64,000 bases of DNA, taken from assembly GCF_025642155.1 (NCBI RefSeq), contig NZ_CP106798.1, positions 868,001 through 932,000 of the forward strand. Reading direction: 5' to 3'. The notes under the pieces are model-generated. The model was not told the DNA's origin, did not search any database, and was given only the letters and a program-made list of their open reading frames with translations. This stretch comes from Streptomyces sp. HUAS 15-9 (GTDB lineage Bacteria > Actinomycetota > Actinomycetes > Streptomycetales > Streptomycetaceae). Shown in pieces: positions 26,707 through 35,821 of the stretch. The translations under genes and the position numbers were made by a program. How positions within the stretch are numbered: the first letter of the stretch is position 1; every line of letters starts with the position of its first letter.

Positions 26707-27528
26707 ATGACCGTACGCAAGAACCAGGCCAGCCTGACCGCCGACGAGAAGCGGCGCTTCGTCGCCGCCGTCCTCGAGCTCAAGCGCAGCGGACGCTACG
26801 ACGCGTTCGTCACGACGCACAACGGCTTCATCATGTCCGACATGGACAACTCCGAGCGGACCGGCCACCGTTCACCGTCCTTCCTGCCCTGGCACCGTAG
26901 ATTCCTGCTCGACTTCGAACGGGCGCTGCAGTCGGTGGACGCGTCGGTGGCGCTGCCGTACTGGGACTGGACCGCCGACCGCACGGTGCGTGCCTCGCTG
27001 TGGGCGCCCGACTTCCTCGGCGGCACGGGACGCAGCTCGGACGGCCGGGTGACGGACGGGCCGTTCGCCGCGGGCGCCGGTAACTGGCCGCTCAACGTGC
27101 GGGTGGACGGCCGTACTTATCTGCGCAGGTCGCTCGGGACCAGTGTCCGCGAGCTGCCGACCCGCGCCGAGGTCGACTCCGTGCTGGCGATGACGACGTA
27201 CGACATGGCGCCCTGGAACAGCGCCTCGGACGGCTTCCGCAACCATCTGGAGGGCTGGCGCGGGGTCAACCTGCACAACCGGGTCCACGTCTGGGTCGGC
27301 GGGCAGATGGCCACCGGTGTCTCCCCCAACGACCCGGTGTTCTGGCTGCACCACGCCTTCATCGACAAGCTGTGGGCCGACTGGCAGCGCCGGCACCCGG
27401 GGGCGGGTTACGCGCCGACCGGCGGGACGCCGGACGTGGTCGACCTGAACGACACGATGAAGCCGTGGAACGACGTGCGGCCGGCGGACCTGCTGGACCA
27501 CACGAAGTTCTACACGTTCGACGTCTGA
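26707..27528 (+). CDS. melC2: Tyrosinase MelC2
   Basis: The 273-residue protein has the standard length of streptomycete tyrosinase. CuA histidines lie in TTHNGF, HRSPSFLPWHRRFLLDFE and CuB histidines in LHNRVHVWVGG and PVFWLHHAFIDKLW. It is a binuclear type-3 copper monooxygenase that converts tyrosine to DOPA and dopaquinone, the first steps of melanin. It is exported as a complex with MelC1. The stop is immediately followed by the stop of the convergent RNase H gene. Confidence 0.97.
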   Translation: MTVRKNQASLTADEKRRFVAAVLELKRSGRYDAFVTTHNGFIMSDMDNSERTGHRSPSFLPWHRRFLLDFERALQSVDASVALPYWDWTADRTVRASLWAPDFLGGTGRSSDGRVTDGPFAAGAGNWPLNVRVDGRTYLRRSLGTSVRELPTRAEVDSVLAMTTYDMAPWNSASDGFRNHLEGWRGVNLHNRVHVWVGGQMATGVSPNDPVFWLHHAFIDKLWADWQRRHPGAGYAPTGGTPDVVDLNDTMKPWNDVRPADLLDHTKFYTFDV

Positions 27529-28212
27529 TCAGGCCTCGGCCGTCCGGCACTCCGGATGACCCCAGCCCTGCGTGTTCTTGGCGATGGACTCGCCGGCCGC
27601 GTACGAGCGGCCGCACACACAGCGGCCGGGGAACTTCGCCTTGATCGTGCGGGAGGACGAACCGCCGCCCTGCTTGCGGGGTGCCGCCTTGCGGCGCGGG
27701 GCGGCGGACGCCGCGGTGACGGACGAGGGCGGCGGCTCGGGCGAGCCGAGCGCGCTGCCCGCGGACTCCTGGACCGAGGCCGCCTGGCTGGCGGCGCGGT
27801 CCGCGAAGTCGTTCAGCGCATCACCGTCCACCTGGTGCGCGGCGACGTGGCGGAACTCGACGGAGCGGCCGTCGAGCAGTTCGTCGATGCGCACCACCAG
27901 GTCCTGGTTGGCGACCGGCTTTCCGGCGGACGTCTTCCAGCCGTTGCGCTTCCAGCCCGGCAGCCAGCTGGTGACGGCCTTCATCGCGTACTGCGAGTCC
28001 ATCCGGATCTCCAGCGGCAGGCCGGGGTCGGTCGCCACCAACAGCCGCTCCAGCGCCGTCAGTTCGGCGACGTTGTTGGTCGCCCTGCCGAGCGGCCCCG
28101 CCTCCCAGCGGGACGGGGTCCCGGAATCGTCGGACACCACCCAGGCCCAGCCCGCCGGTCCGGGGTTCCCCTTCGAAGCCCCGTCGCACGCGGCCACAAC
28201 ACGTTCACGCAT
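27529..28212 (-). CDS. RNase HI with C-terminal zinc-binding tail
   Basis: The first 145 of 227 residues are an RNase HI domain with the catalytic set CDGASKGNPGPAG (Asp), NNVAELTALE (Glu), RMDSQYAMKAV (Asp) and AAHQVDGDALNDFADRAA (His and Asp). It should cut the RNA strand of RNA-DNA hybrids. A Ser/Pro/Lys-rich linker leads to a C-terminal CVCGRSYAAGES with GHPEC, a likely Cys-Cys-His-Cys zinc knuckle that may aid nucleic acid binding. I chose ATG 28212; ATG 28224 is possible. It abuts melC2 tail-to-tail. Confidence 0.88.
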   Translation of the reverse strand: MRERVVAACDGASKGNPGPAGWAWVVSDDSGTPSRWEAGPLGRATNNVAELTALERLLVATDPGLPLEIRMDSQYAMKAVTSWLPGWKRNGWKTSAGKPVANQDLVVRIDELLDGRSVEFRHVAAHQVDGDALNDFADRAASQAASVQESAGSALGSPEPPPSSVTAASAAPRRKAAPRKQGGGSSSRTIKAKFPGRCVCGRSYAAGESIAKNTQGWGHPECRTAEA

Positions 28213-28257
28213 GGCCCCGATCATGCCACGGTCGCGGGGACCCCCGACCCGCGCGGG

Positions 28258-29052
28258 TCAGACGTCCATGGTCTTCGGCATCTCGCCCTCGGTGGTCGTG
28301 ATGTCGATCACCGAGAAGTTCGCGCCCTGTGGGTCGCTGAGGGCCGCGAACCGGCCGAACGGGCTGCTCATGGGCCCGAACCGGAGGATGGCGCCGAGCT
28401 CGGTGGCCTTGGCCACGGCCGCGTCGCAGTCGCCGACGGTGAAGTACACGTTGATGTACGACGGCACCTCGGGCGGGAAGTCGTCGGTCATCCTCATCCG
28501 GCCCAGGACCGTGTTCTCCCCCAGGTTGAACATCCGGAAGTCGACGGAGGCGTCGTCGATCTGCTTGGCCGTGTACGGGAACACCGCGGAGAAGAACGTG
28601 TCGGCCTGCTCGGGCTCGCGGGTGAAGACCTCGGCCCAGCAGTAGGCGCCGGGCACGGCCGTCGCCTCGAAGCCCTCGTGGGTGCCCCCCTGCCAGACGC
28701 CGAACACGGCGCCGCTGGGCTCGCGGGCCAGGCACATCGTGCCGAAGTCGCCGACCTGCATCGGCTCCATCAGCACCTCGCCGCCGTTCTCACGGATCGT
28801 CTCGGCGGTGGCCGCGGCGTCCGGCGAGGCGAAGTAGAGGCACCACTGCGACTGGCCCTCCTGACCGGGCATGGGCGGGACGACCGCCGCCACCGCCTTG
28901 CCGTCCGCATAGGCCTGCGTGTAGTTGCCGTACTCCGACGACGCCTCGCCGAAGGTCCAGCCGAGGACATCACCGTAGAAGCTCTTGGCTCCCTCGACGT
29001 CACTGAACATCGCGTCGGCCCAGCAGGGGGTACCTTCAGGTTGAACGGCCAT
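28258..29052 (-). CDS. Two-domain VOC (glyoxalase/dioxygenase-fold) protein
   Basis: The 264-residue protein has two VOC modules (about 8-128 and 135-255), each starting with a pattern like [20 protein letters not shown] and [20 protein letters not shown] and ending with [10 protein letters not shown] or [11 protein letters not shown]. Such two-domain proteins are abundant in Streptomyces and include hydrolase-like and antibiotic-sequestering members. The metal-ligand pattern is incomplete, so catalysis is uncertain. ATG 29052. It lies 45 bp from the RNase H start on the same strand. Confidence 0.87.
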   Translation of the reverse strand: MAVQPEGTPCWADAMFSDVEGAKSFYGDVLGWTFGEASSEYGNYTQAYADGKAVAAVVPPMPGQEGQSQWCLYFASPDAAATAETIRENGGEVLMEPMQVGDFGTMCLAREPSGAVFGVWQGGTHEGFEATAVPGAYCWAEVFTREPEQADTFFSAVFPYTAKQIDDASVDFRMFNLGENTVLGRMRMTDDFPPEVPSYINVYFTVGDCDAAVAKATELGAILRFGPMSSPFGRFAALSDPQGANFSVIDITTTEGEMPKTMDV

Positions 29053-29200
29053 GGCGCGGGACCTCTCAGGATCGACGGACTGCCTGGATCGTCACGCTCC
29101 ACACGCTAGCCATCCCCTCGTCGGCCCGCGCGCCGAACCGACCGGTCTGCCGGACACTGGAATGCGGAGACGGCGGGCGTCGGCAGGACAGGGGCGCGGC

Positions 29201-30235
29201 ATGACGGACTCGGTGGCCGCAGGCACGATGCGGGCGTGGTCGGTGACCCGGCCCGGACCGGTCGAGGAGGACCCCCTCCGGCTCGTCGAGCGGCCGGTGC
29301 CCGCGCCCGGTGACGACGAGCTCCTGGTCCAGGTGCGCGCCTGCGGGGTCTGTCGCACCGACCTGCATGTCACCGAGGGGGACCTGCCCGTGCGCCGGCC
29401 CGGGGTGACACCCGGGCACGAGGTGGTCGGCGTGGTGGCCGGGACCGGGGCGGCCGTGGCGGACTTCGCCGTGGGCGACCGGGTGGGCGTGGCCTGGCTG
29501 CGGTGGACCGACGGCGAGTGCCGATACTGTCTGCGGGGCTCGGAGAACCTGTGTCCCCGGTCGCGGTACACCGGCTGGGACGCGGACGGCGGCTACGCCG
29601 AGTACACGACCGTCCCGGCCGGCTTCGCCCACCGTCTGCCTGACGAACTGGACGACGTGGCACTGGCCCCCCTGCTGTGCGCGGGGATCATCGGTTACCG
29701 TGCGCTGCGCCGCACCTCGCTGCCGCACCGAGGCCGGCTCGGGCTGTACGGGTTCGGGGGCAGCGCCCATCTGTGCGCGCAGGTGGCGCTCGCCGAGGAG
29801 GCCACCGTGCACGTCCTGACACGGGGCGCGGATGCCCGGCGGCTGGCCCTCGAGCTGGGCGCCGCCTCGGCGCGGGACGCGTACGAGCTGCCCCCGGAGC
29901 CCCTGGACGCGGCGATCCTGTTCGCCCCGGTCGGCGACCTGGTCCCGGTCGCGCTGCGGGCCCTGGACCGGGGCGGGGTCCTGGCCGTCGCCGGCATCCA
30001 CCTGAGCGACGTACCGCCGCTGCACTACGAGACCGATCTGTTCTACGAGAAGGAACTGCGCAGCGTCACCTCCAACACCCGTACGGACGCCCGTGAGTTC
30101 CTCGCCGAGGCCGCGGTGCACGGGGTCCGCGCCACGACCCACGCCTATCCGCTGTCGCAGGCGCCTGAGGCCCTCAGGGACCTCAAGGCCGGCCGCTTCG
30201 ACGGGGCGGCCGTCCTGGTGAACGATCTTTCCTGA
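29201..30235 (+). CDS. Zinc-dependent alcohol dehydrogenase (MDR family)
   Basis: The 344-residue protein has the medium-chain dehydrogenase layout: catalytic zinc ligands in [10 protein letters not shown] and GHEVVG, the structural zinc cysteines in [15 protein letters not shown] and a nucleotide-binding glycine motif [11 protein letters not shown]. It should interconvert an alcohol and aldehyde or ketone with NAD(P). I chose ATG 29201, which precedes a second in-frame ATG at 29231. It lies 224 bp upstream of the terpene cyclase gene on the same strand. A link to that pathway is possible but not supported by spacing. Confidence 0.88.
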   Translation: MTDSVAAGTMRAWSVTRPGPVEEDPLRLVERPVPAPGDDELLVQVRACGVCRTDLHVTEGDLPVRRPGVTPGHEVVGVVAGTGAAVADFAVGDRVGVAWLRWTDGECRYCLRGSENLCPRSRYTGWDADGGYAEYTTVPAGFAHRLPDELDDVALAPLLCAGIIGYRALRRTSLPHRGRLGLYGFGGSAHLCAQVALAEEATVHVLTRGADARRLALELGAASARDAYELPPEPLDAAILFAPVGDLVPVALRALDRGGVLAVAGIHLSDVPPLHYETDLFYEKELRSVTSNTRTDAREFLAEAAVHGVRATTHAYPLSQAPEALRDLKAGRFDGAAVLVNDLS

Positions 30236-30459
30236 TCCCAAACCCCGGATGATCCACAAGCCCCCGGGGCGCGGGGGCGGAACCTGCGCGCGCGATCACG
30301 CTCCCCTGTGCCGTACACCCCGAACGACAGGTTTGCACCACCAAGGACAGAAACCGCCCCTTTCGCGCCGTACCGGAAGATCACCACGGCTGTTTGGCTT
30401 GTCCAGGCGCACCACCAACTCGCACACCACTCGCACACCACCCCGGCGTGGAGCACACC

Positions 30460-31512
30460 ATGAGCACACCCACCCACTCGTACACGCTCCCTGGGCCGCC
30501 GAACATCGCCCGGAGCCTGCGCACGACCCGGCGCACCGGGGTGATCCCCGGACTTCACCACCGGCCGGCCGCTCCCGCCGATCCGGACAAGGCCGCCGAG
30601 ATCGACCGCAGGCTGGAGGCCTGGGCCCATGACCTCGATCTGTTCCCGCGGGCCTGGAAGGGGGACTTCGCGGGCTTCCAGTTCGGCCGGGCCGTCACCC
30701 TCCAGCATCCCGGCGCCCTCGACCTGGACCGCCTCACCGCCGCCGGCAAGCTGCTGCTCGCCGAGAACATCGTGGACTCCTGCTACTGCGAGGAGGACGA
30801 GGGCCGGGGCGGATCACGGCGCGGCCTGGGTGGCCCGCTGATCATCGCCCAGTCGGCACTCGACCCCTTCCACGGCACCCCGGAGCTGGAGGAGGAGTGG
30901 CGCCAGGGCCTGTCGGCCGACGGACCGCTGCGCTCGTACCGGTCCGCCCTCGTGGACTACGCCGGCTTCGCCACGCCCAGCCAGACCAGCAGGTTCGTGC
31001 ACGACATGGCCCGGCTGCACCTGGGCTATCTCGGCGAGGCCGCCTGGATGGAGACCCGGTACCGGCCGCGGGTGTGGGAGTACCTGGTGATGCGGCAGTT
31101 CAACAACTTCCGCCCCTGTCTGTCGCTCGTCGACGCGGTGGACGGCTACGAACTGCCCGAGCAGGTCTACGCCCGCCCCGAGATCCAGCGGATCACCGCC
31201 CTCGCGTGCAACGCCACCACCGTCATGAACGACCTCTACTCCTTCACCAAGGAGCTGGAGAGCGACCCGGACCACCTCAACCTGCCGCAGGTCGTCGCAG
31301 CCGACGAACGGTGCGGGCTGAAGGCCGCCTATCTGAGGTCCGTCGAGATCCACAACCGGATCATGGAGGCCTTCGAGGAGGAGTCCGCCCTGCTGTCCGC
31401 CACCTCGCCGCTCGTGGAGCGCTATGCCCAGGGGCTTGCCGCCTGGGTGTCCGGCAACCACGAGTGGCATGCCACCAACACCCATCGATACCACCTGCCC
31501 GACTACTGGTAA
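30460..31512 (+). CDS. Methylated-monoterpene cyclase (2-methylisoborneol synthase or 2-methylenebornane synthase type)
   Basis: The 350-residue class I terpene cyclase has an Asp-rich metal motif, VDSCYCEED (about 105-113), and the NSE/DTE motif NDLYSFTKE (about 257-265), with the terminal arginine-tyrosine region HRYHLPDYW. The following gene is a geranyl diphosphate C2-methyltransferase, so the substrate is 2-methyl-GPP and the product a C11 terpene. It is much shorter than typical Streptomyces 2-methylisoborneol synthases, which carry a long Pro-rich N terminus, and the usual cyclic-nucleotide-binding encapsulin-like neighbour is missing. 2-Methylenebornane is thus a real alternative. ATG 30460 follows GGAG by 6 nt. 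Confidence 0.85.
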   Translation: MSTPTHSYTLPGPPNIARSLRTTRRTGVIPGLHHRPAAPADPDKAAEIDRRLEAWAHDLDLFPRAWKGDFAGFQFGRAVTLQHPGALDLDRLTAAGKLLLAENIVDSCYCEEDEGRGGSRRGLGGPLIIAQSALDPFHGTPELEEEWRQGLSADGPLRSYRSALVDYAGFATPSQTSRFVHDMARLHLGYLGEAAWMETRYRPRVWEYLVMRQFNNFRPCLSLVDAVDGYELPEQVYARPEIQRITALACNATTVMNDLYSFTKELESDPDHLNLPQVVAADERCGLKAAYLRSVEIHNRIMEAFEEESALLSATSPLVERYAQGLAAWVSGNHEWHATNTHRYHLPDYW

Positions 31513-31578
31513 CAGCGCCAATTCCGCACCACAGAGCAACATCTGAAACACCGTCAGACGCGTCACGAGGAGTCACTG

Positions 31579-32457
31579 TTGACCACCGCCCCCGTCGCCC
31601 GGACCACGGCCGCGGCTGTGCCGACCCAGTCCACGTACCAGAACCGCGTCGCGGACTACTGGAACGCCGAGGAAAATCCGGTCAACCTCGAACTCGGCAA
31701 GATCGACGACCTGTACCACCATCACTACGGCATCGGTAACGTCGACTGGACCGTGCTCGACGAGCCAGACCCCGACCTGCGCCGGGAGCGGATCACCGCC
31801 GAACTGCACCGCCTGGAGCACGCCCAGGCCGAGTTCCTCGCCTCCCGGCTCGGCCCGCTCATCCCGGCCGACCGCGTCTTCGACGCCGGCTGCGGACGGG
31901 GCGGCGGCAGTGTGGTGGCCAATCTGCGGTACGGCTGCCACGCCGACGGCGTCACCATCTCCGCCAAGCAGGCCGACTTCGCCAATGAGACGGCCCGCCG
32001 TCGGGACATCGACGACAAGGTGCGCTACCACCACCGCAACATGCTCGACACCGGCTTCGAGTCCGGCGCGTACGCGGCCTCGTGGAACAACGAGTCCACC
32101 ATGTACGTCGAGCTGGACCTGCTGTTCGCCGAGCACGCCCGGCTGCTGCGGCGCGGCGGACGCTATGTGGTGATCACCGGCTGCTACAACGACACCTACG
32201 GCCGGGCCTCGCGCGAGGTGTCCCTCATCAACGCGCACTACATCTGCGACATCCACCCGCGGTCGGAGTACTTCCGGGCCATGGCCCGCAACCGGCTGGT
32301 GCCGGTCCACGTGGAGGATCTGACCGAGGCCACGATCCCCTACTGGGAACTGCGCAAGGACGCCGGCCACCTGGTGACGGGCATCGAGGAAACCTTCCTG
32401 TCCGCCTACCGCAACGGCAGCTTCCAGTACCTGCTGATCGTGGCCGACCGTATCTGA
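31579..32457 (+). CDS. Geranyl diphosphate 2-C-methyltransferase
   Basis: The 292-residue SAM-dependent methyltransferase shows motif I VFDAGCGRGGGSVV (about 98-111), the long substrate N terminus with YWNAEENPVNLELGKID and HHHYGIGNVDW, and the WNNESTMYVEL segment diagnostic for GPP C2-methyltransferases. It adds a methyl group to C2 of GPP to form 2-methyl-GPP, the substrate of the preceding cyclase. The start is TTG 31579 with GAGGAG 6 nt upstream. It sits 66 bp after the cyclase as the second gene of the operon. Confidence 0.93.
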   Translation: MTTAPVARTTAAAVPTQSTYQNRVADYWNAEENPVNLELGKIDDLYHHHYGIGNVDWTVLDEPDPDLRRERITAELHRLEHAQAEFLASRLGPLIPADRVFDAGCGRGGGSVVANLRYGCHADGVTISAKQADFANETARRRDIDDKVRYHHRNMLDTGFESGAYAASWNNESTMYVELDLLFAEHARLLRRGGRYVVITGCYNDTYGRASREVSLINAHYICDIHPRSEYFRAMARNRLVPVHVEDLTEATIPYWELRKDAGHLVTGIEETFLSAYRNGSFQYLLIVADRI

Positions 32458-32596
32458 GGCCGTATCCGAGGCCGGGGCTGTGCCGGGGGCGGTGTCGCGG
32501 GACGCCGCCCCCGGTCCGTGCGCGACGATCGCCCTCCAATTTCGTTCGACAGCAGGCTCGTTGACGGCTGGAATGGCCCACGTGTGTGCCGTGAGA

Positions 32597-33472
32597 ATGC
32601 ATGAGGACGAGGTGGACCTCGATGCCTCGGTCGTCCGCCGGCTGATCGCCGGACAGTTCCCCGACTGGGCATCCTTGCCCGCCGAGCGTCTGATGTCCTC
32701 CGGGACCGAGAACGCCATGTTCCGGCTGGGCACCGATCTGGTGGTACGGCTGCCCCGGCGTCCCGGTGCGGTGGCGGACGTGACGCACGAGCAGCACTGG
32801 CTGCCCCGGCTCGGGCCGCTGCTGCCGGTCGCCACTCCCGAGCCGCTGGGGCGAGGTGGGCCCGGCGCGGGCTTCGCCTGGCCCTGGACCGTCTACCGCT
32901 GGCTGGACGGACGCAATCCCGTCGCCGGGGCCGTCGAGGAGCCCGGACCGCTCGCCGAGGACCTCGCCTCGTTCGTCGGCGCCCTGCGCCGGATCGACGC
33001 GCACGGCGGGCCGGCCGGCCACCGGGGCGTCCCGCTGTCCACCCGGGACGCGGCCACTCGCGAGGCCATCGACAAGCTGGACGGCAGGGTCGACACCGCG
33101 GCGGTCACGGCCCGGTGGGAGGAGGCCCTGCGCGCACCGGGGCACACCGGCCCGCCCGTCTGGGCGCACGGCGATCTGTCCCCGGGAAACGTGCTGGTCG
33201 CCGACGGCCGGCTCAGCGCCGTGATCGACTTCGGCACCGTGGGGGTGGGCGATCCGGCGGTCGACCTGATCGTGGCCTGGAACCTGCTGCCCGCGACCGC
33301 CCGGGACGCCTTCCGCCGGGCCGTCGGCGCCGACGACGCCCAGTGGGCGCGTGGCCGGGGCTGGGCCCTGTCGATCTCGCTCATCCAACTGCCGTACTAC
33401 TGGGAGACCAACCCGCCGCTGGCGGAGAACTCACGGCATGTGATCCGCGAGATCCTCGCCGAATCGGCCTAG
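32597..33472 (+). CDS. Aminoglycoside phosphotransferase (APH) family kinase
   Basis: The 291-residue protein has the APH fold: N-lobe lysine region FRLGTDLVVRLPRRPG, catalytic loop WAHGDLSPGNVLV (Asp and Asn) and metal-binding IDFGTVGVGDPAVDL. Such proteins phosphorylate hydroxyls of small molecules; most streptomycete members are not antibiotic resistance enzymes, so I do not infer resistance. I chose ATG 32597, which gives the family-typical start MHEDEVDLDAS; an ATG at 32573 would add 8 residues. It stands 139 bp after the methyltransferase. Confidence 0.88.
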   Translation: MHEDEVDLDASVVRRLIAGQFPDWASLPAERLMSSGTENAMFRLGTDLVVRLPRRPGAVADVTHEQHWLPRLGPLLPVATPEPLGRGGPGAGFAWPWTVYRWLDGRNPVAGAVEEPGPLAEDLASFVGALRRIDAHGGPAGHRGVPLSTRDAATREAIDKLDGRVDTAAVTARWEEALRAPGHTGPPVWAHGDLSPGNVLVADGRLSAVIDFGTVGVGDPAVDLIVAWNLLPATARDAFRRAVGADDAQWARGRGWALSISLIQLPYYWETNPPLAENSRHVIREILAESA

Positions 33473-33551
33473 GGCCGCGGGCCGCCGAGCCTGGCGCGCC
33501 CGGTTGACCCGGGGCCGCGGGCCGCCGCCGACCCACGCCCCCTACGGATCC

Positions 33552-34034
33552 TCACTCGCCCGCGTATGCCTTCTCCAGGGCGGCGATGTCGAGCTTGTGC
33601 ATCGACAGCATGGCCTGGGTGGCACGTGCCGCCTTCGCCGGGTCCGGGTCGCTGACCATGTCGTCGAGCCGGTGCGGGATGACCTGCCAGGACATCCCGA
33701 ACTTGTCCTTGAGCCAGCCGCAGGGGCCGGGCTCGCCGCCGTTCTCGGTGAGCTTGGTCCAGTAGTAGTCGATCTCCTCCTGGTTCTCACAGAAGATCTG
33801 GAGTGAGATCGCCTCGTTGAACTTGAACTCCGGTCCCCCGTTCAGCGCGACGAACTTGTGGCCGTTGGCCGTGAACTCGACGGTCAGGACGGTGCCGGCG
33901 GGACGGGGCGCTCCTTCGGGGTAGCGGGTGAGCCTGCCGACGGTGGAGTTCTTGAAGATCGAGACGTAGTAGTGGGCGGCTTCCTCGGCCTGGTCGTCGA
34001 ACCAGAGGCACGTGGTGAATCCGTCGGTGGCCAT
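33552..34034 (-). CDS. PhnB-like VOC protein (3-demethylubiquinone methyltransferase fold group)
   Basis: The 160-residue protein has the motifs of the 3-dmu-9_3-mt/PhnB group: TCLWFDDQAEEAAHYYVSIF, FTANGHKFVALNGGPEFKF, DYYWTKLTENGGEPGPCGW and DKFGMSWQVIP. Despite the domain name, these are VOC-fold proteins with no proven methyltransferase activity. The family is widespread in actinomycetes and its role is unclear. ATG 34034. It diverges from the epoxide hydrolase gene. Confidence 0.9.
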   Translation of the reverse strand: MATDGFTTCLWFDDQAEEAAHYYVSIFKNSTVGRLTRYPEGAPRPAGTVLTVEFTANGHKFVALNGGPEFKFNEAISLQIFCENQEEIDYYWTKLTENGGEPGPCGWLKDKFGMSWQVIPHRLDDMVSDPDPAKAARATQAMLSMHKLDIAALEKAYAGE

Positions 34035-34157
34035 GAGCTACCTCCTGGGGCGTGGAACGCGGTCACCTGTGTCGACCGATGGTCGCCGCGAAACTCATCG
34101 GCCGGAAGACGCATTCATCCGGATGGGTGGGGGGCCTGCGCCACTAGCATCCGGATC

Positions 34158-35360
34158 ATGACGTCTTCGCACGCAGAGAGCATCCGGCCCTTCCGCCTCG
34201 CGATCCCCGAGAGCGACCTGGACGACCTGCACGAACGACTCGACCGCACCCGATGGCCCGACGAACTGCCCGGGGTGGGGTGGGCGTACGGCGTACCGGC
34301 CGGCTATCTGCGGGAGCTCGTGCGGTACTGGCGGCACACCTACGACTGGCGTGCCGCCGAGGCACGGCTGAACACCTGGCCGCAGTTCACCACCACGATC
34401 GACGGGGCGACCGTCCACTTCGCGCACGTCCGCTCCCCGGTGCCCGGCGCCACCCCGCTGATCATCACCCATGGCTGGCCGGGCTCGATCATCGAGTTCC
34501 TCGACGTCGTCGGACCGCTCACCGATCCGGCCGCGCACGGCGGCGACCCGGCCGACGCCTTCCATGTCGTGGTGCCGAGCATCCCCGGGTTCGGGCTGTC
34601 CGGGCCCACGACGGACACCGGCTGGGAGGCGGGCCGGGTCGCCGACGCCTGGGCCGAACTGATGGGACGCCTCGGCTACGAGCGGTTCGGCGCGCAGGGC
34701 GGCGACTGGGGCGCGATGATCTCCCGCGAGTTGGGCCGCGCCCATCCCGACCGGGTGATCGGCGTCCATCTCAACCTGCTGCCCGGCGCGCAGGCGACCG
34801 GCGAGCCCACCGAGGAGGAGCTGGCCGCGCTCGGCCCCGAGGAGCGGGAGCGCACGCTCGCCTCGTGGCGCCGCTGGTCCGCCTGGTCGGGCGACGGGTC
34901 GGCGTACGCCCTGCTGCACTCCACCCGCCCGCAGACCCTGGCCTACGCGCTCACGGACTCGCCCGTCGGCCAACTCGCCTGGATCATCGAGAAGTTCCGG
35001 GAGTGGACGGACTCAGGGGAACTCCCCGAGGAGGCGGTCGACCGGGACCTGCTGCTGACCAATGTGATGCTGTACTGGCTGACCGGGACCGCCGGCTCGT
35101 CCGCCCGGATGTACTACGAGCGTGCGCATGCCACGGGTCGTGCGGCCGCGCCCGCCGAGCCGTCGACCGCACCGACCGCTGTGGCGGTGTTCCCCGCCGA
35201 GATCCAGATTCCGCTGCGGCACAGGGCCGAGCGCACCGAGAACCTCGTCCGCTGGACGGAGTTCGACCGGGGCGGCCACTTCGCGGCCATGGAGGAACCG
35301 GACCTGCTGGTCGGCGATGTCCGGGCCTTCTTCCGGCAGCTGCGGGAGAAAGCACTCTGA
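34158..35360 (+). CDS. Epoxide hydrolase, EHN-type alpha/beta hydrolase
   Basis: The 400-residue protein has the EHN N-terminal domain (RPFRLAIPESDLDDLHERLD) and an alpha/beta hydrolase core with the oxyanion motif HGWPGS, the nucleophile in GAQGGDWGAMI (Asp near 184) and the catalytic histidine in FDRGGHFAAMEEP (about 373). It should open epoxides with water, like microsomal/juvenile hormone epoxide hydrolases. ATG 34158 is the only suitable start. Its end lies 11 bp from the convergent XRE gene. Confidence 0.91.
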   Translation: MTSSHAESIRPFRLAIPESDLDDLHERLDRTRWPDELPGVGWAYGVPAGYLRELVRYWRHTYDWRAAEARLNTWPQFTTTIDGATVHFAHVRSPVPGATPLIITHGWPGSIIEFLDVVGPLTDPAAHGGDPADAFHVVVPSIPGFGLSGPTTDTGWEAGRVADAWAELMGRLGYERFGAQGGDWGAMISRELGRAHPDRVIGVHLNLLPGAQATGEPTEEELAALGPEERERTLASWRRWSAWSGDGSAYALLHSTRPQTLAYALTDSPVGQLAWIIEKFREWTDSGELPEEAVDRDLLLTNVMLYWLTGTAGSSARMYYERAHATGRAAAPAEPSTAPTAVAVFPAEIQIPLRHRAERTENLVRWTEFDRGGHFAAMEEPDLLVGDVRAFFRQLREKAL

Positions 35361-35371
35361 CTGACGCCACG

Positions 35372-35752
35372 TCAGGCGGCCAAGGACAGCCCCTGGTACG
35401 GCGAAGCGGTCGTACGACGGCCGGCGTCGGCCCGGCGGGACAGCTCGCCCTGGACCCGGGACAGCAGATCGCCCAGCCCCAGTCCGAGGGCGTGGGCGGC
35501 GGCCGCGAGGATCTCCGACGAGGCTTCCTTGCGGCCGCGCTCGACCTCCGAGAGGTACGGCATCGAGATCCGGGCCGCATCGGCCACGTCCTTGAGGGTG
35601 CGCTCCTGTGCCTGACGCTCGCGGCGCAGGACGTCACCGACGAGGTCACGCCACAGGGGCTCCTCCTCCGGCCCGGGGGCAGGTGCTTCCGGGCGGGCGG
35701 CCCCCGGGCGCAGCGGAATCACGCGGGCTGGGTTCGGCACGTGGCTGGTCAC
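35372..35752 (-). CDS. XRE-family regulator resembling ClgR/PopR
   Basis: The 126-residue protein has a Pro-rich N-terminal extension and a Cro/C1 HTH (about 36-95) with VGDVLRRERQAQERTLKDVA, ISMPYLSEVERGRKEASSEI and AAAHALGLGLGDLL. The YLSEVERGxKEASSE core and DVLR start are those of ClgR and PopR, which activate clp protease genes in Streptomyces. The C terminus ends in LSLAA, a small hydrophobic tail like those recognised by ClpP proteases. No clp gene is nearby. The start is GTG 35752. Confidence 0.85.
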   Translation of the reverse strand: MTSHVPNPARVIPLRPGAARPEAPAPGPEEEPLWRDLVGDVLRRERQAQERTLKDVADAARISMPYLSEVERGRKEASSEILAAAAHALGLGLGDLLSRVQGELSRRADAGRRTTASPYQGLSLAA

Positions 35753-35821
35753 CTGTTCAGCCTAGGAGCCCCGGGCGCCGGGGTAAGGGACCGGCATTCC
35801 GCTGTGGGGGGAATCCGGGGG

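Noticed and set aside
32597..33472. APH-family gene as an antibiotic resistance gene.
   Set aside because: The fold is shared by many housekeeping small-molecule kinases and there is no resistance context.
33472..33527. Two 16-bp copies of GGGCCGCGGGCCGCCG, 40 bp apart.
   Set aside because: GC-only short repeats are expected at this base composition and no structure or site is implied.
34116..34156. CATCCGGATG and CATCCGGAT near the epoxide hydrolase start.
   Set aside because: Short palindromes with low information; could be an operator, but there is no adjacent regulator or second line of evidence.
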